Notes: a model not told the origin generated them from the sequence alone. A stretch of DNA of 64,000 bases from Paenibacillus marchantiae (GCF_028771845.1 NZ_CP118270.1:806001-870000); one strand, 5' to 3'. Counted from the stretch's first letter, positions 43,770 to 53,940 are shown. Numbers and translations: made by a program.

Positions 43770-44945
43770 TTAACGAACGTCGAGTTGTCCCGAGTTTTGT
43801 TGTGGTACCAGACGTGGCTTCGGTTTTGGCAAATTGCCGAATATTACCCATGCAAACGGAACAAATCTTGCCGTGAGTCCAACCACAATCCACGATGCGA
43901 TTAACGCCACACCAAAACCTCCGGCGTACCACAGGTGAATCAGCCAGGATACCCCGGTTTGTGGTGGATAATTCCGATAGATCAACAGGAAGAATGGATG
44001 TATCAGATAAATACCGAAGGACAGTGCCCCAAGCCGATTGAGCGGCTTAACGATCAGCGATGGTCCTTTGCGATAGAGCAGGTACGCAATCTGAATGAGC
44101 ACCAACGCACAGGCGAACGTATGCAGATTCCAGAAAAACTCGTACCACAGCGTGTTATATGTCGCAATTTTCAGGCGCAACAGATAATAAATGTATACAT
44201 GGCCGAGTCCGGCAAAAATCCATACCGCCCACAGCAAAATCCATGAAACTACACGAGCTTTAGTTGCATTTTCCCGACTAATGACAAACCATTGTTTAAT
44301 CTTCGGAAAGTATACCCCGATAAATGCACCCAGCATGAAATAAGAGAAGTACGAGAATGCCCAACTTCCCTTGTTCGGCACCTGGAAGCCATATTTATTA
44401 CTTACGATAAATGCCCACTGAATGAGCAACCCAATCGGTACCGACCACTTGACAACTGAGGGATATTTCTTAAGCAGCCACAATACCAACGGGAATAAAA
44501 GATAGAATTGCATATTAATAAATACAAAGTACAGATGCGTATACGCCTTGCCAGTGAACAGTTTCGTTATGAAGCTTACTGCTGATTCACCGAACGGACG
44601 GCCCTGATAATGCGTGAAGTGTAGGATAACAAAATACATTAATGAAAATAGGAAATACGGTAGTAAAATGTAAACAAATCTTTTTTTGTAGAAGTTGCTG
44701 ACCAGCTTCTTATCTAGCGGGCGAGAATAATAGTTATAGAACAGTACAAAACTGCTCATGAAAATAAACGTTGGTGTACCATATTTCATAAAAATATTAA
44801 TAAAATTGTACAGCCAGTAATACCCTGAACCCGTCATGTCTACCGTCGCATATGAAGTGGAATGCACACACAGCACGCCGATGATAGCCATTGCCCGTAC
44901 GAGATTCAGCTCTGGGATTCGCTCTCTTTTGATTGTTTCACTCAT
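43770..44945 (-). CDS. Acyltransferase family 3 membrane protein
   Basis: A 391-residue protein with about ten membrane helices. It starts with the family hallmark RIPELNLVRAMAIIGVLCVH (conserved Arg and His), followed by YGTPTFIFMSSFVLFYNYYS and, near the C-terminus, FGIYLIHPFFLLIY. Family members O-acylate surface sugars or antibiotics from acyl-CoA. AAGGAG lies 11 bases before the ATG. No glycan genes are adjacent, so the acceptor cannot be named. Confidence 0.85.
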   Translation of the reverse strand: MSETIKRERIPELNLVRAMAIIGVLCVHSTSYATVDMTGSGYYWLYNFINIFMKYGTPTFIFMSSFVLFYNYYSRPLDKKLVSNFYKKRFVYILLPYFLFSLMYFVILHFTHYQGRPFGESAVSFITKLFTGKAYTHLYFVFINMQFYLLFPLVLWLLKKYPSVVKWSVPIGLLIQWAFIVSNKYGFQVPNKGSWAFSYFSYFMLGAFIGVYFPKIKQWFVISRENATKARVVSWILLWAVWIFAGLGHVYIYYLLRLKIATYNTLWYEFFWNLHTFACALVLIQIAYLLYRKGPSLIVKPLNRLGALSFGIYLIHPFFLLIYRNYPPQTGVSWLIHLWYAGGFGVALIASWIVVGLTARFVPFAWVIFGNLPKPKPRLVPQQNSGQLDVR

Positions 44946-45109
44946 AATTAGCGTTTCTCCTTAATATGTTTCGTTGATATGTCTAAGATGACTTAATACG
45001 ATAAGCACACTATCTATTAAAAAGCATAAAGCTTAAGATGGGTAGTCCAAATTCTTAAAAGTTCCTAAATATTCAACATGTTTCACAGTCTTTTCATGTC
45101 TATATATGT

Positions 45110-45133
45110 AAAAAAGACCGCTATGACGCGGCC
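45110..45133 (-). terminator. Terminator after the photolyase gene
   Basis: GGCCGC and GCGGTC pair (one G-T pair) on the minus strand and are followed by TTTTTT. Confidence 0.75.
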
Positions 45134-45195
45134 TGCGAGCTTGTTTCGTATCTGTCCAAAATATTGCTGGTTCACTGGGATGAAAATGGTAAACT

Positions 45196-46542
45196 TCAAT
45201 GCTGACGACTAGCTAGAATTTGTTTATAGATCTCAATAGCCGATTGTCTTGAGGTTTTCAGATCCACAATGGCATCCTGGCGAGGCTGATGAATCTCTTT
45301 GCTATGCAAACCCTTCAGGTCAGGCAGCCATTTGCGGATATAATCCCCTTGGGGATCATACTTCTCTGACTGTGTCACCGGATTGTTCACCCGAAAGTAT
45401 GGAGCTGCATTCTCGCCAAGTGATGCACACCACAGCCAGTTGCCCCGGTTTTGAATATTGTCATAGTCACGGAGCTTACGTCTGAAATACGCTTCACCCA
45501 GCGTGTATGGGCACTGCAGATTTTTGGTAAGAAACATTGCGGTCAAAATACGAAGCCGATTCGGCATATGTCCAGTCTCATTCAGTTCCGTCATCGCTGC
45601 GTCGATAATCGGAATGCCTGTTTCGGCCTTGCACCATCGTTCGAAGTGAACCTCGCTGAGCAGCGACAGATCATATACCTTTTCATATGTAAAATAATGA
45701 CTCTCATACACTGCCCGATACAGATAGAAGTCGCGGAAGCACAATTGTCTGATCCACTCGTCCGAATGCTCCGTGCGTTTCGCAGCATCGTACATCTTGC
45801 GGATGGATACAGCCCCCACAGCTACATAAGAACTGAGCCGGCTCGGTTCATAAGCTTCATATTCATCCCGATGGTCGCCGTAATCGGCAATTCTATCAGA
45901 TAAAAATCCATCCAACATTAGATGAGGATCATTCAAATCAGATACATCATATGCCAGCAATTGTTGTGGTACCTGGAAGGTCTCTGGCCATTCTATCTGC
46001 TGATCACTGACCTTCACCTCTGCAACCGTAGTGGTTGAAGCTGGATTAGGATGCTCATTCATGAATTCCACCCAGCGTCGGTGGAAGGCAGCAAATACTT
46101 TATATGGCTCGGACTTGCCCGTAAAATCAGCGAATCCCTTCAAATCCATCAGCAGATGATCCGTCAGCTGCGTAAATGTGACTTCTCGTTCCTCGGTTAC
46201 CTTGCGTATTCCACGGTCCCGTTCAATTGCATATGGGGTCATATCCCGATGAACTACAACTTCATCTATACGACCTTGCATCTGTTCGAGAATATAATCA
46301 ATCACCTCAGCTGGTTTGCCATAAGCCATGTGCAGCGTACGGCCTGACTTGCGGTACCGCTTACCAAGCTCTACAGCATGCTGTAGAAAATTCACTCCAC
46401 TATGTTCCTGTTCACGACCTTGCCGCAGCAGAAACGGATCATAGATGAGCACATGCAGACTCTCTGCATCCTGGTGCAGTAAATAATCGAATGCGACCAG
46501 GTCATCTGTGCGCAAATCTTTGCGATGTATGAATAACTTCAT
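45196..46542 (-). CDS. Deoxyribodipyrimidine photolyase
   Basis: A 448-residue flavoprotein. The N-terminal antenna domain starts MKLFIHRKDLRTDDLVAFDY. The FAD domain carries RLSSYVAVGAVSIRKMYDAA, WCKAETGIPIIDAAMTELNE, GHMPNRLRILTAMFLTKNL (equivalent to the MHNRxRM stretch of class I enzymes) and NWLWCASLGENAAPYFRVNN. It repairs UV-induced cyclobutane pyrimidine dimers in blue light. AGGAGG precedes the ATG. It lies 27 bases after the REC-BTAD regulator gene and may be co-transcribed with it. Confidence 0.9.
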   Translation of the reverse strand: MKLFIHRKDLRTDDLVAFDYLLHQDAESLHVLIYDPFLLRQGREQEHSGVNFLQHAVELGKRYRKSGRTLHMAYGKPAEVIDYILEQMQGRIDEVVVHRDMTPYAIERDRGIRKVTEEREVTFTQLTDHLLMDLKGFADFTGKSEPYKVFAAFHRRWVEFMNEHPNPASTTTVAEVKVSDQQIEWPETFQVPQQLLAYDVSDLNDPHLMLDGFLSDRIADYGDHRDEYEAYEPSRLSSYVAVGAVSIRKMYDAAKRTEHSDEWIRQLCFRDFYLYRAVYESHYFTYEKVYDLSLLSEVHFERWCKAETGIPIIDAAMTELNETGHMPNRLRILTAMFLTKNLQCPYTLGEAYFRRKLRDYDNIQNRGNWLWCASLGENAAPYFRVNNPVTQSEKYDPQGDYIRKWLPDLKGLHSKEIHQPRQDAIVDLKTSRQSAIEIYKQILASRQH

Positions 46543-46569
46543 GCTTCATCCTCCTGCCTGAACTTCTGC

Positions 46570-47730
46570 CTACTTTGCCGTTAAATCTTTATACAGCCTG
46601 CTTGTCTCCTGCTCCGGTTGATGTCCCAGTTCCTCAAGCAGGGTCAGCGTAAATGAATGATATATTCTGAGTATGGCTTGTTGATCATCCATGGATGCAC
46701 TTACCCTCATCATTAATCGGCAGATTTCTTCGGCATATGGCTCCCGTTCCTGTAGTTCACTCAACTGCTCCATCGCTTCCTTGCCCCGTCCATGCTTCAT
46801 GTCCCATTCCGCGATATCCATAACCAGTCCTATATACTTACTTCTCAGATCTCTCGCTTTGGCTTGAGCCCAGCGATAATCATGCTCCTCCAGATAGTCA
46901 CCACGGTAGAGGGGGACGATATCCCGCAGTTGATCGACATTGTCTGATGTAACGTCAGCGTATGCCATACCTTGCTCGAACTGCTCTACATCACTCACCA
47001 GATTACCCGATAACAAACGATAGCGGTTCATGTTGTATTCCAGCTTGCCCGTCATGTTCCATTCTTTCAGCAGTTTACGGATCTGATAAACGGAAGTATG
47101 CAGATGGGTTAGCCCTTTCTCTTGCGAGACATCCGCCCACAACTTATCGAGCAGAATCTCTTTGCTTACCCAATCCCCTCTATGGTGAAACAAAAAAGCA
47201 AACAGTTCTTGCGATTTGGCTGTGCGCCACTTGTGCTTTTCTGCTTCCTGATCCAGGCTTCTGTAAATATCCAGATGTTTAAAAGTAAGCAATCCAGGCA
47301 AACGGATATCCAACTCCACAGCCTCAGATTCCTGAACCTCAGCGGTTGCAGCAACCTGAGAGGATGAGGAAATCATGCCTGCGGCAATGCGATCGATTGT
47401 TTTGGCAAGCCTCGCTGAACTTACCGGCTTCAGCACATAATCCAGCGCCTGAAGTTCAAAGGCTTCAACCGCATGATCGGCGTAAGCCGTTATAAATATA
47501 ATGCGAATACTGCTGTCCAATTGCTGTATATATTCAGCCGCTTCCAGTCCATTCATTTCCGGCATGCCAATGTCCAGAAACACAACGTCCACACGCTCTT
47601 TTGCCAGAAAATCCAGACCGGCACGGGCTGTTGAAAAACACTGCACGGGGGTAATCCGCCCATCCGATCGTAACAGGCGTTCCAGATGAAGCTGCGCCGG
47701 TTTCTCGTCATCGATTACAATGGCTTTCAT
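46570..47730 (-). CDS. Response regulator with BTAD (SARP-type) output
   Basis: About 386 residues. The receiver has AIVIDDEKPAQLHLERLLRS, the phospho-acceptor Asp in VDVVFLDIGMPEMNGLEAAE and Lys in ALDYVLKPVSSARL. A winged-helix segment (SQELFAFLFHHRGDWVSKEI, LHTSVYQIRKLLKEW) and a C-terminal bacterial transcriptional activator domain follow. This layout is typical of Paenibacillus regulators paired with 7TMR-type kinases. The start at 47730 follows AGGAGG by 11 bases; the frame is open further up. It lies about 100 bases after a large hybrid kinase gene, its probable partner. Confidence 0.88.
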   Translation of the reverse strand: MKAIVIDDEKPAQLHLERLLRSDGRITPVQCFSTARAGLDFLAKERVDVVFLDIGMPEMNGLEAAEYIQQLDSSIRIIFITAYADHAVEAFELQALDYVLKPVSSARLAKTIDRIAAGMISSSSQVAATAEVQESEAVELDIRLPGLLTFKHLDIYRSLDQEAEKHKWRTAKSQELFAFLFHHRGDWVSKEILLDKLWADVSQEKGLTHLHTSVYQIRKLLKEWNMTGKLEYNMNRYRLLSGNLVSDVEQFEQGMAYADVTSDNVDQLRDIVPLYRGDYLEEHDYRWAQAKARDLRSKYIGLVMDIAEWDMKHGRGKEAMEQLSELQEREPYAEEICRLMMRVSASMDDQQAILRIYHSFTLTLLEELGHQPEQETSRLYKDLTAK

Positions 47731-47829
47731 CGCTCTTCCAGCCTCCTGCCGTGAATTATTCAATGGGAATACCGATTATCTTGGCATTCGTTTAATAATC
47801 TGTTAACCAAATTCGCCTAACTCGGCCCA

Positions 47830-50800
47830 TTATTTGGAACCGTTTTTCTTCTCCACAGGTATGCGAAACCGTATTAGCGTTCCTTTCCCCGAATGACTCT
47901 GAATCTCCAGCCCTTGACCATATAAAGACAACAGGCGCCGATTAATATTCTGTAGCCCTACACCTCCAGGACCTTCGATTCGCCCTGAACTTACCTGAGC
48001 CAAACGCTCAGGAGGTATGCCTACTCCATCATCCTGTACCACAATGACGATGTGCTCATCCTCCCTGGTAATGCCCAGGTTAACCGTACCCCCTGCAGCA
48101 CGCTCCATCACTCCGTGACGAATCGCATTCTCCACAAGCGGTTGAATACTAAGCGGTGGCAGGTAAAGACGAACATCTGGGTCGATATCATAATGGACCA
48201 CCAAACGTTCCTCGAACCGTGCTTGTTCCAGATGTACATAGGACTCCACTAACTCCAGTTCCTTCGCCAGCGGAACCAGTTGGTCGCGGTTCTGGAAGTC
48301 GAAACTTCCCCGCAAGTAATGACTCAGTTCAATAAGCAAATCGGTCGCTTTATCCGGATTGACGGCGCATGTCGCTATGATGACGTTGAGCGCGTTATAT
48401 AGAAAGTGCGGCTTGATCTGGGCTTGCAAGAAAGCCATTTCCGTACGAACAACCTCCTGTACCGAGGTACGCATCTCAATTAACGTCCGTACTCTTGCAC
48501 GCAATTCACCTGCATCCACAGGTTTGCTCAGAAAATCATTTGCTCCTGCCTGGAATCCCATTTTGATATCCTCTGGCAGCCCACGAGCTGTCAGCATTAG
48601 AATGGGCAACTCGGACAAGGAACTGTTCTCACGAAGCTTGCGACACAGCTCAAGCCCGGACATTTGCGGCATCATCCAGTCTGTAATGACAAGATCAATG
48701 GAGGGGTGTTCTTCACGAAGCTTCAGTGCAGCTGCCCCGCTATCTGCTGCAATGACACGGTAACGTTCCGTTGATAGAAGATTGAACAATACCTGTCGAT
48801 TCACAGGATCATCGTCCACAATCAGAATGGTATGCTCTGCTTCCAGATTATCATCCGTCTCATCCCAATCCATTGCTGCTGCCGTATCCTGCGCTCTTCT
48901 TTCTTGGGTAGATACATATTGGGCTGCAACAGGCCTCGAACTCGCTTGCAGCAAAGGGAACTGCACAATAGGCAGGGTAAAATGAAAGGTCGAACCTTCA
49001 CCTGGCTCCGATTCTACCCAGATGGTCCCTCCCCCAAGCTCGACCAGTTTGCGAGTGATACTCAGTCCAAGACCAGTTCCCCCGTTAACCCTCTCACTTG
49101 TTCCATTGCCCTGTTCGTAAGACTGAAATATGTCTTCCAGTTTATCTCGGGTGATACCGACACCTGTATCGGCGACAGATACCGTCACCATAGCTCCATC
49201 CACACGAGCATAGATACGAATCTCACCCTGCTTCGTGTACTTATACGCATTGCCCAGCAGGTTGTACAGAATCTGCCTTAGGCGATCCTCGTCCGCTTCA
49301 ACCAACGGCAACGCTGGAGGCCATTGCTGGATCAGTACAACCGGTTTATCTTCAAAGGTAAAACCAGAGACTTCAACGACCGTTCGGGCAACGGATTCGA
49401 GGTCCACAGCACTCCGTTTTAATTCAATTTCACCATTTTTGAGCTTGGAAAAGTCCAAAATATCGTTTACCAGCAGCGAAAGCCGCTTTCCTGTTGAGGT
49501 GATCATGGACAGATTTTTGGCCTGCTTGGGTGTGACCACCCCGGCCGCCCCTTCTAGCATCGATTGAGCTATATTAATGATGCCATGCAGGGGAGTTCTC
49601 AGTTCATGGGACGTATTCGCCATAAACTCATCCTTGAGACTGTCGATGGCAAGCAAACGTTCAGACAACGCTTCAACTTCACGGAATGACTGTGCAAACC
49701 GAATCGCTGTTAGAATCATCTGTGCAAAGACAAATAACAGCAGCTCATACAGTGCTAGAAATGTCGTATCCACGGTGGTGAAAGCACCAACGGTGTGCAG
49801 CACAACCACCATAAATATACTCATCATGCTCATCAGGACATAATGACCGTCATTCGGTTGCTTTTTCAGCCAATGGAGCATGGCTCGCAGCGTGTAACCA
49901 ATCACCACGAGTGAGATCAGCAGCATGGGCAGCTCCAGCATGGAGAACAGAACAGGAGACAATGTTAGACCCACCGTGCATTGGACGAGTACCAGAACCA
50001 CACCCAAGCGAACAAACCATTGATGAACAGCTCCAGGTACCAGTGCATCCATATAACGGAGCAAGAAATAATATGCAAGAGCTGCGCTGATTAATTGCAG
50101 CCGCAGAATATCATTATTCGGTAAGAACGGTAACAGGGTTCCAAGCAACTTCTCTCCATGAGTCAATGCGTACAACGCACCGGATAGGCTGAATAATCCC
50201 AGATACTGAAGCTCTTTTTCACTGCGCCGCAGCCGGAAGAGCATCAGGAAGAAGGCCGCTGGCAGAATAAATCCGAACAGTGTCATCAGATCCTTGAGCC
50301 AGTCCTGCTGTTGGCCTTTCAGAATGCTGTGCTCGTCTCCGAACAAAATGGATGCAACAATGCCGCCAGACGAGTAGCTGTAATTCGATACCTGAATGAT
50401 AATATCTGCGACATCACCTTCTATGGAGGTAAATCCCGTAAAAGGCAAATTGAGCTGAATATCGGTATTTTCCGTTGTACCTGGCAGCCCTTTGCCGCCA
50501 ATCTCTTTGCCATCTATGAATAAACGATGGGCCATGCGGATATTTTGAGTACGTATCCCATAATCGTTCTTCTCTAATCTCGGGGGAATGCGAACACGCA
50601 AATGATACGTTCCATACCCGTGCGCCTCTCCAAGAGTTCCATTCCATCGGGATGGGACATGGATGGGGAGAGGCTTGGAAAGTGGCTTGCGTCCGGAGAC
50701 ATCCGCCTCAAAGTCAACGGGTGCCAACAATTGGCCCGGATAGAAATCCCACGTACCATCCAGGGAAGCAGCCCCCTGTCTATCGAAATTCCAGCCGGTC

Positions 50801-50928
50801 AGGTCCATAACCCCATCATTCGCATGAGGGTTGCCGCGCTCGGTAAATAACGTTTGTACAATGGAACCCAGAGGAAAAACAACAATACATATAAAGCTAA
50901 TGGTGAGCATAATCCAGTGTTTTCTCAT
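47830..50928 (-). CDS. Hybrid histidine kinase with two kinase modules (7TM, HisKA, REC, LytS-type)
   Basis: A 1032-residue membrane protein. Residues 30-220 form an extracellular 7TMR-DISM-like sensor, 225-410 hold about seven helices. Then come HisKA (NTSHELRTPLHGIINIAQSM near 445), a first ATPase (QILYNLLGNAYKYTKQGEIR, DTGVGI, GGTGLGLSITRKL), a receiver (ILIVDDDPVNRQ, DLVITDWMMPQMSG) and a second kinase of the LytS/YehU type (FLQAQIKPHFLYNALN, QPLVENAIRHGV, GGVGLQNINRRL). Each module looks complete. The next gene encodes a REC-BTAD regulator, the likely final acceptor. The ligand is unknown. Confidence 0.9.
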   Translation of the reverse strand: MRKHWIMLTISFICIVVFPLGSIVQTLFTERGNPHANDGVMDLTGWNFDRQGAASLDGTWDFYPGQLLAPVDFEADVSGRKPLSKPLPIHVPSRWNGTLGEAHGYGTYHLRVRIPPRLEKNDYGIRTQNIRMAHRLFIDGKEIGGKGLPGTTENTDIQLNLPFTGFTSIEGDVADIIIQVSNYSYSSGGIVASILFGDEHSILKGQQQDWLKDLMTLFGFILPAAFFLMLFRLRRSEKELQYLGLFSLSGALYALTHGEKLLGTLLPFLPNNDILRLQLISAALAYYFLLRYMDALVPGAVHQWFVRLGVVLVLVQCTVGLTLSPVLFSMLELPMLLISLVVIGYTLRAMLHWLKKQPNDGHYVLMSMMSIFMVVVLHTVGAFTTVDTTFLALYELLLFVFAQMILTAIRFAQSFREVEALSERLLAIDSLKDEFMANTSHELRTPLHGIINIAQSMLEGAAGVVTPKQAKNLSMITSTGKRLSLLVNDILDFSKLKNGEIELKRSAVDLESVARTVVEVSGFTFEDKPVVLIQQWPPALPLVEADEDRLRQILYNLLGNAYKYTKQGEIRIYARVDGAMVTVSVADTGVGITRDKLEDIFQSYEQGNGTSERVNGGTGLGLSITRKLVELGGGTIWVESEPGEGSTFHFTLPIVQFPLLQASSRPVAAQYVSTQERRAQDTAAAMDWDETDDNLEAEHTILIVDDDPVNRQVLFNLLSTERYRVIAADSGAAALKLREEHPSIDLVITDWMMPQMSGLELCRKLRENSSLSELPILMLTARGLPEDIKMGFQAGANDFLSKPVDAGELRARVRTLIEMRTSVQEVVRTEMAFLQAQIKPHFLYNALNVIIATCAVNPDKATDLLIELSHYLRGSFDFQNRDQLVPLAKELELVESYVHLEQARFEERLVVHYDIDPDVRLYLPPLSIQPLVENAIRHGVMERAAGGTVNLGITREDEHIVIVVQDDGVGIPPERLAQVSSGRIEGPGGVGLQNINRRLLSLYGQGLEIQSHSGKGTLIRFRIPVEKKNGSK

Positions 50929-51048
50929 CTATGTAATCCTTCCGCCTCCATGGCGAGAGACGTCTAATTTTGTCGTTTTATACCTATAACTCCATGTTAC
51001 ACGTTTCTGTTGCTGACGGAAATAGTTCTTACATGATATTTTAACGTC

Positions 51049-51107
51049 AAAAAAGCCACAGGCTCAGCTACCGGAATGCAGACCGGAGTAGGACCTGTGA
51101 CTTTTTT
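51049..51107. terminator. Terminator between kinase and SRPBCC genes
   Basis: AAAAAGCCACAGG pairs (one mismatch) with CCTGTGACTTTTT around an inner CTACCGG..CCGGAGTAG helix. It lies directly past the SRPBCC stop and can act for that minus-strand gene. Confidence 0.7.
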
Positions 51108-51144
51108 GAACTTGTTGGCTATCTGTTTTACTTTTCTCGTTTCC

Positions 51145-51567
51145 TTACGCTTGTCCAACGACCTGGGCCAGTTTCTGCACGATTCCAGCCCATCCCTGCT
51201 CCATCCGTTCACGAATGATGGCATGAGCCTGTCCAAATTCAGTCAGTTTGTCCGCGTCCCAGCCACTGTGAATCAAGGTAAAGTCGGTGTCTTGTCCTTG
51301 CTCCGTCAGTTCAAACGTAAGCGTCCAGTCCTTACCCCATTGGAATGACAGCTTGCGTGGCGGCTGAACTTCCGTAACTTTACACGGTGATTTTCCGAAG
51401 GGTCCAGCTTCCAGTATAAATTCATGCCCTTCCACTGGCTCTAGATTGCTTGGCATAAACCATGATTCCAAGCCTTTTGACGTCGATACAATCCCCCATA
51501 CTTTCTCCACAGGCGCGTGAAGCAACAGCTGCTCCCGAATATCTGGCAATGCACTTGAAGATTCCAT
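51145..51567 (-). CDS. SRPBCC (AHSA1-type) protein
   Basis: A 140-residue START-like protein: REQLLLHAPVEKVWGIVSTS, LESWFMP, FQWGKDWTLTFELTE and LIHSGWDADK, ending with a long amphipathic helix, the standard AHSA1/YndB plan. Such proteins bind hydrophobic ligands; the ligand here is unknown. The ATG at 51567 follows AAGGAGA. It is a single gene. Confidence 0.8.
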   Translation of the reverse strand: MESSSALPDIREQLLLHAPVEKVWGIVSTSKGLESWFMPSNLEPVEGHEFILEAGPFGKSPCKVTEVQPPRKLSFQWGKDWTLTFELTEQGQDTDFTLIHSGWDADKLTEFGQAHAIIRERMEQGWAGIVQKLAQVVGQA

Positions 51568-51841
51568 GATATCTCTCCTTCTAAATGGATATAACTCATT
51601 GTTCAAGATTAGATGATGTGTGTCAAATATATTCTGCTAACAACAGGTACTCTGGCAGGCGCTTTGTTGACCGGCTCTCAAACCCACCCTATAATTGGAA
51701 CATATTACATAAAAGGTGTGTGATTTCTCATGATAGTCTGCTCTGAAAAATTCAATTCCAACCGTTGCCGGAAGGGATAAACATTTCGTAGCTAGTCCCT
51801 TCCACATTCTTATTTTAATTATGTTGTGGAGGAAACGTTAC

Positions 51842-52624
51842 ATGTCTTTTAGTTATTATGGTCCATTATGTACCGAGGTTTATAATGCCACCAAACCCGT
51901 TGGTCAATCTCTTGGAGGCGATATTGAATTTTACCGTGATTATCTGACGAACTGCAATGGACGCATCCTGGAAGCGATGTCTGGTTCAGGTCGAATGCTA
52001 ATTCCATTACTTGAGGCTGGTTTGAACGTAGACGGTCTTGATTATTCAACGGATATGCTCGATTCATGCCGTGCTCTTTGCTCCATGCGGGAATTGCCCA
52101 TGCCTGAATTGTTCGCTGCTGATCTGGAGACACTTGATCTTCCTTACCGGTATGAAGTCATTATAATTGCCGCAGGCTCCCTGCTGCTTATTCAAGACAG
52201 GCAGGCTTCCATAAAGGCCCTGCGTAATCTGTATCAACATCTGGAACCGGGAGGTCGACTTGTGCTGGACCTCTTTCTACCCGATGTAACAAATACGACT
52301 TCATACTACTCAGGCACCTCGACTGTTAAATTACCGGACGGTGATACGATTACAATGGAGAGCAAAGACATCGAAGTCAATATGCTTCAGCAGTACAAAG
52401 TAAGTTTAATTCGCTATGAAAAGTGGCGCCATGGCACCCTCATAGCCACAGAACTGCAACAGATTGCATTACGTTGGTACGGTGTGGAGGAGCTGCGCAT
52501 GATTCTGGAACAGATCGGTTTCATCGACGTTGTTGTATATGCTGACTTCGATTCCAAACAGGCACCTTCGCGTTCTGATCAGAAATTTGTGTTTGAAGCT
52601 ACACGTGGAGTGCCCTCGAAGTGA
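51842..52624 (+). CDS. Class I SAM-dependent methyltransferase
   Basis: A 260-residue protein with motif I RILEAMSGSGRMLIPLLEAG near residue 40, motif II VDGLDYSTDML, and post-motif LRNLYQHLEPGGRLVLDLFL near 130. The SAM-binding fold is complete; the acceptor is unknown. The first Gly of motif I is replaced by Met (EAMSGSG). GGAGG precedes the ATG at 51842. It is a single gene. Confidence 0.85.
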   Translation: MSFSYYGPLCTEVYNATKPVGQSLGGDIEFYRDYLTNCNGRILEAMSGSGRMLIPLLEAGLNVDGLDYSTDMLDSCRALCSMRELPMPELFAADLETLDLPYRYEVIIIAAGSLLLIQDRQASIKALRNLYQHLEPGGRLVLDLFLPDVTNTTSYYSGTSTVKLPDGDTITMESKDIEVNMLQQYKVSLIRYEKWRHGTLIATELQQIALRWYGVEELRMILEQIGFIDVVVYADFDSKQAPSRSDQKFVFEATRGVPSK

Positions 52625-52646
52625 TTTCACTTTCAGGCCAAAGCGC

Positions 52647-52760
52647 TAACGAATCGATCTCACCGGGAAGGATCCAAGATCGAGGAAGAAACGTGCCTAC
52701 GATTCGTTAATCCGTAAACCTGTGGAAATTGCAGCTAATAACAGCTGCTCGGTTCGTTAG
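52647..52760. repeat. Intergenic inverted/direct repeats of TTCGTTA
   Basis: TAACGAATCG (52647-52656) is exactly inverted as CGATTCGTTA (52700-52709), and TTCGTTAG recurs at 52753-52760. It lies between the methyltransferase and the NamA terminator and contains no gene. Confidence 0.5.
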
Positions 52761-52775
52761 ATCGTAATGATACAG

Positions 52776-52824
52776 AAAAGGGATGTCCTCCGTCATGTTC
52801 ATGACTTATGGGACATCCCTTTTT
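52776..52824. terminator. Bidirectional terminator between methyltransferase and namA
   Basis: AAAAGGGATGTCC pairs with GGACATCCCTTTT, with an inner GTCAT-GTTC-ATGAC hairpin. Confidence 0.88.
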
Positions 52825-52855
52825 AATTGCATTTATATAAATGTTCTAATTAAGA

Positions 52856-53890
52856 TCAGTATCCGCGGGAATATGGCTGTGCAACAGGCGCTTTATCTTT
52901 GCTAACACCCAGTTCCAGAGCTGCATGAGTCGCCCAGTAAGGATCGCGCAGCATACCTCTGCCAACCGCGACCAGATCTGCATCACCGTTGCCGATAACT
53001 GCTTGAGCTAGTGCTGAATCCTCAAGCATACCTACCGCAATGACAGGAACGTTCAGTTCTTCACGGAAACGACGAGCAAAAGGCACTTGGTAACCAGGGT
53101 AGTTACCCGGTTTACGTTGTCCGGAAGCCCCTTCACCACCGGAGCTAATGTGGAATATATCCACGCCTGCTGCCTGATAGGCACGGGAAATTTCAATGGT
53201 ATGATCAATATCATATCCGCCATCAGCGTACTCAACTGCGGAAATCCGCATAATCAGAGGCATATCTTCAGGCATTTCTTTTTTCACTGCACGAATAATC
53301 TCGACACCAAAACGGGAAAGATCCTGTCCATACGCATCCTCGCGATGGTTCATCAGCGGAGAATGGAACTGGTGGATGAGGTAACCATGTGCACCATGCA
53401 GCTCAATAGCATCGACCCCAGCAGCTACTGCGCGGCGTACACCGTCCGCAAACTTCTGTACCATGGCTTGTGTTTCCTCTGTAGTTAAAGCGTGTGGCGT
53501 ATTGAAGCTCTCTCCTGGGAAGGTAACCACCGATGGAGCTACAGGTCGAGCAGCATCCTCTGCTTTACGTCCAGCATGCGCGATCTGAATCGCCACCTTG
53601 GAGCCATAAGCGTGAATGCCATCCACCAGCTTGGTAAAGGCAGGAATGTGTTCATCTGACCAGATGCCCAAATCATTGTCGGTAATACGTCCGTCTGGAT
53701 CAACATCCGTCATCTCAATCACGATCAATCCTGTACCCCCAACCGCACGGCTTACATAGTGTACCTGATGCCAATCGTTCGGAATACCGTCTTTGGCAGT
53801 AACGGAATATTGGCACATCGGTGCCATGACGACACGGTTATTTAGTTGAAGTCCCTTGAATTGATACGGGGAAAATAATTTCTCTGTCAT
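52856..53890 (-). CDS. namA: NADPH dehydrogenase NamA (old yellow enzyme, YqjM type)
   Basis: A 344-residue FMN barrel enzyme: RVVMAPMCQYSVTAKDG with the redox-tuning Cys, AIQIAHAGRKAEDAARPVAP, the substrate His pair in ELHGAHGYLIHQFHSPLMNH, and the phosphate site GDADLVAVGRGMLRDPYW. It matches the short YqjM class of old yellow enzymes, which reduce activated alkenes and aromatic nitro compounds with NADPH. It is a single gene with a palindrome in its upstream region. Confidence 0.93.
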   Translation of the reverse strand: MTEKLFSPYQFKGLQLNNRVVMAPMCQYSVTAKDGIPNDWHQVHYVSRAVGGTGLIVIEMTDVDPDGRITDNDLGIWSDEHIPAFTKLVDGIHAYGSKVAIQIAHAGRKAEDAARPVAPSVVTFPGESFNTPHALTTEETQAMVQKFADGVRRAVAAGVDAIELHGAHGYLIHQFHSPLMNHREDAYGQDLSRFGVEIIRAVKKEMPEDMPLIMRISAVEYADGGYDIDHTIEISRAYQAAGVDIFHISSGGEGASGQRKPGNYPGYQVPFARRFREELNVPVIAVGMLEDSALAQAVIGNGDADLVAVGRGMLRDPYWATHAALELGVSKDKAPVAQPYSRGY

Positions 53891-53940
53891 TTCAATTACA
53901 TCTCCTATTCAATATGATGATATATGTTGAGGCAATTCCT

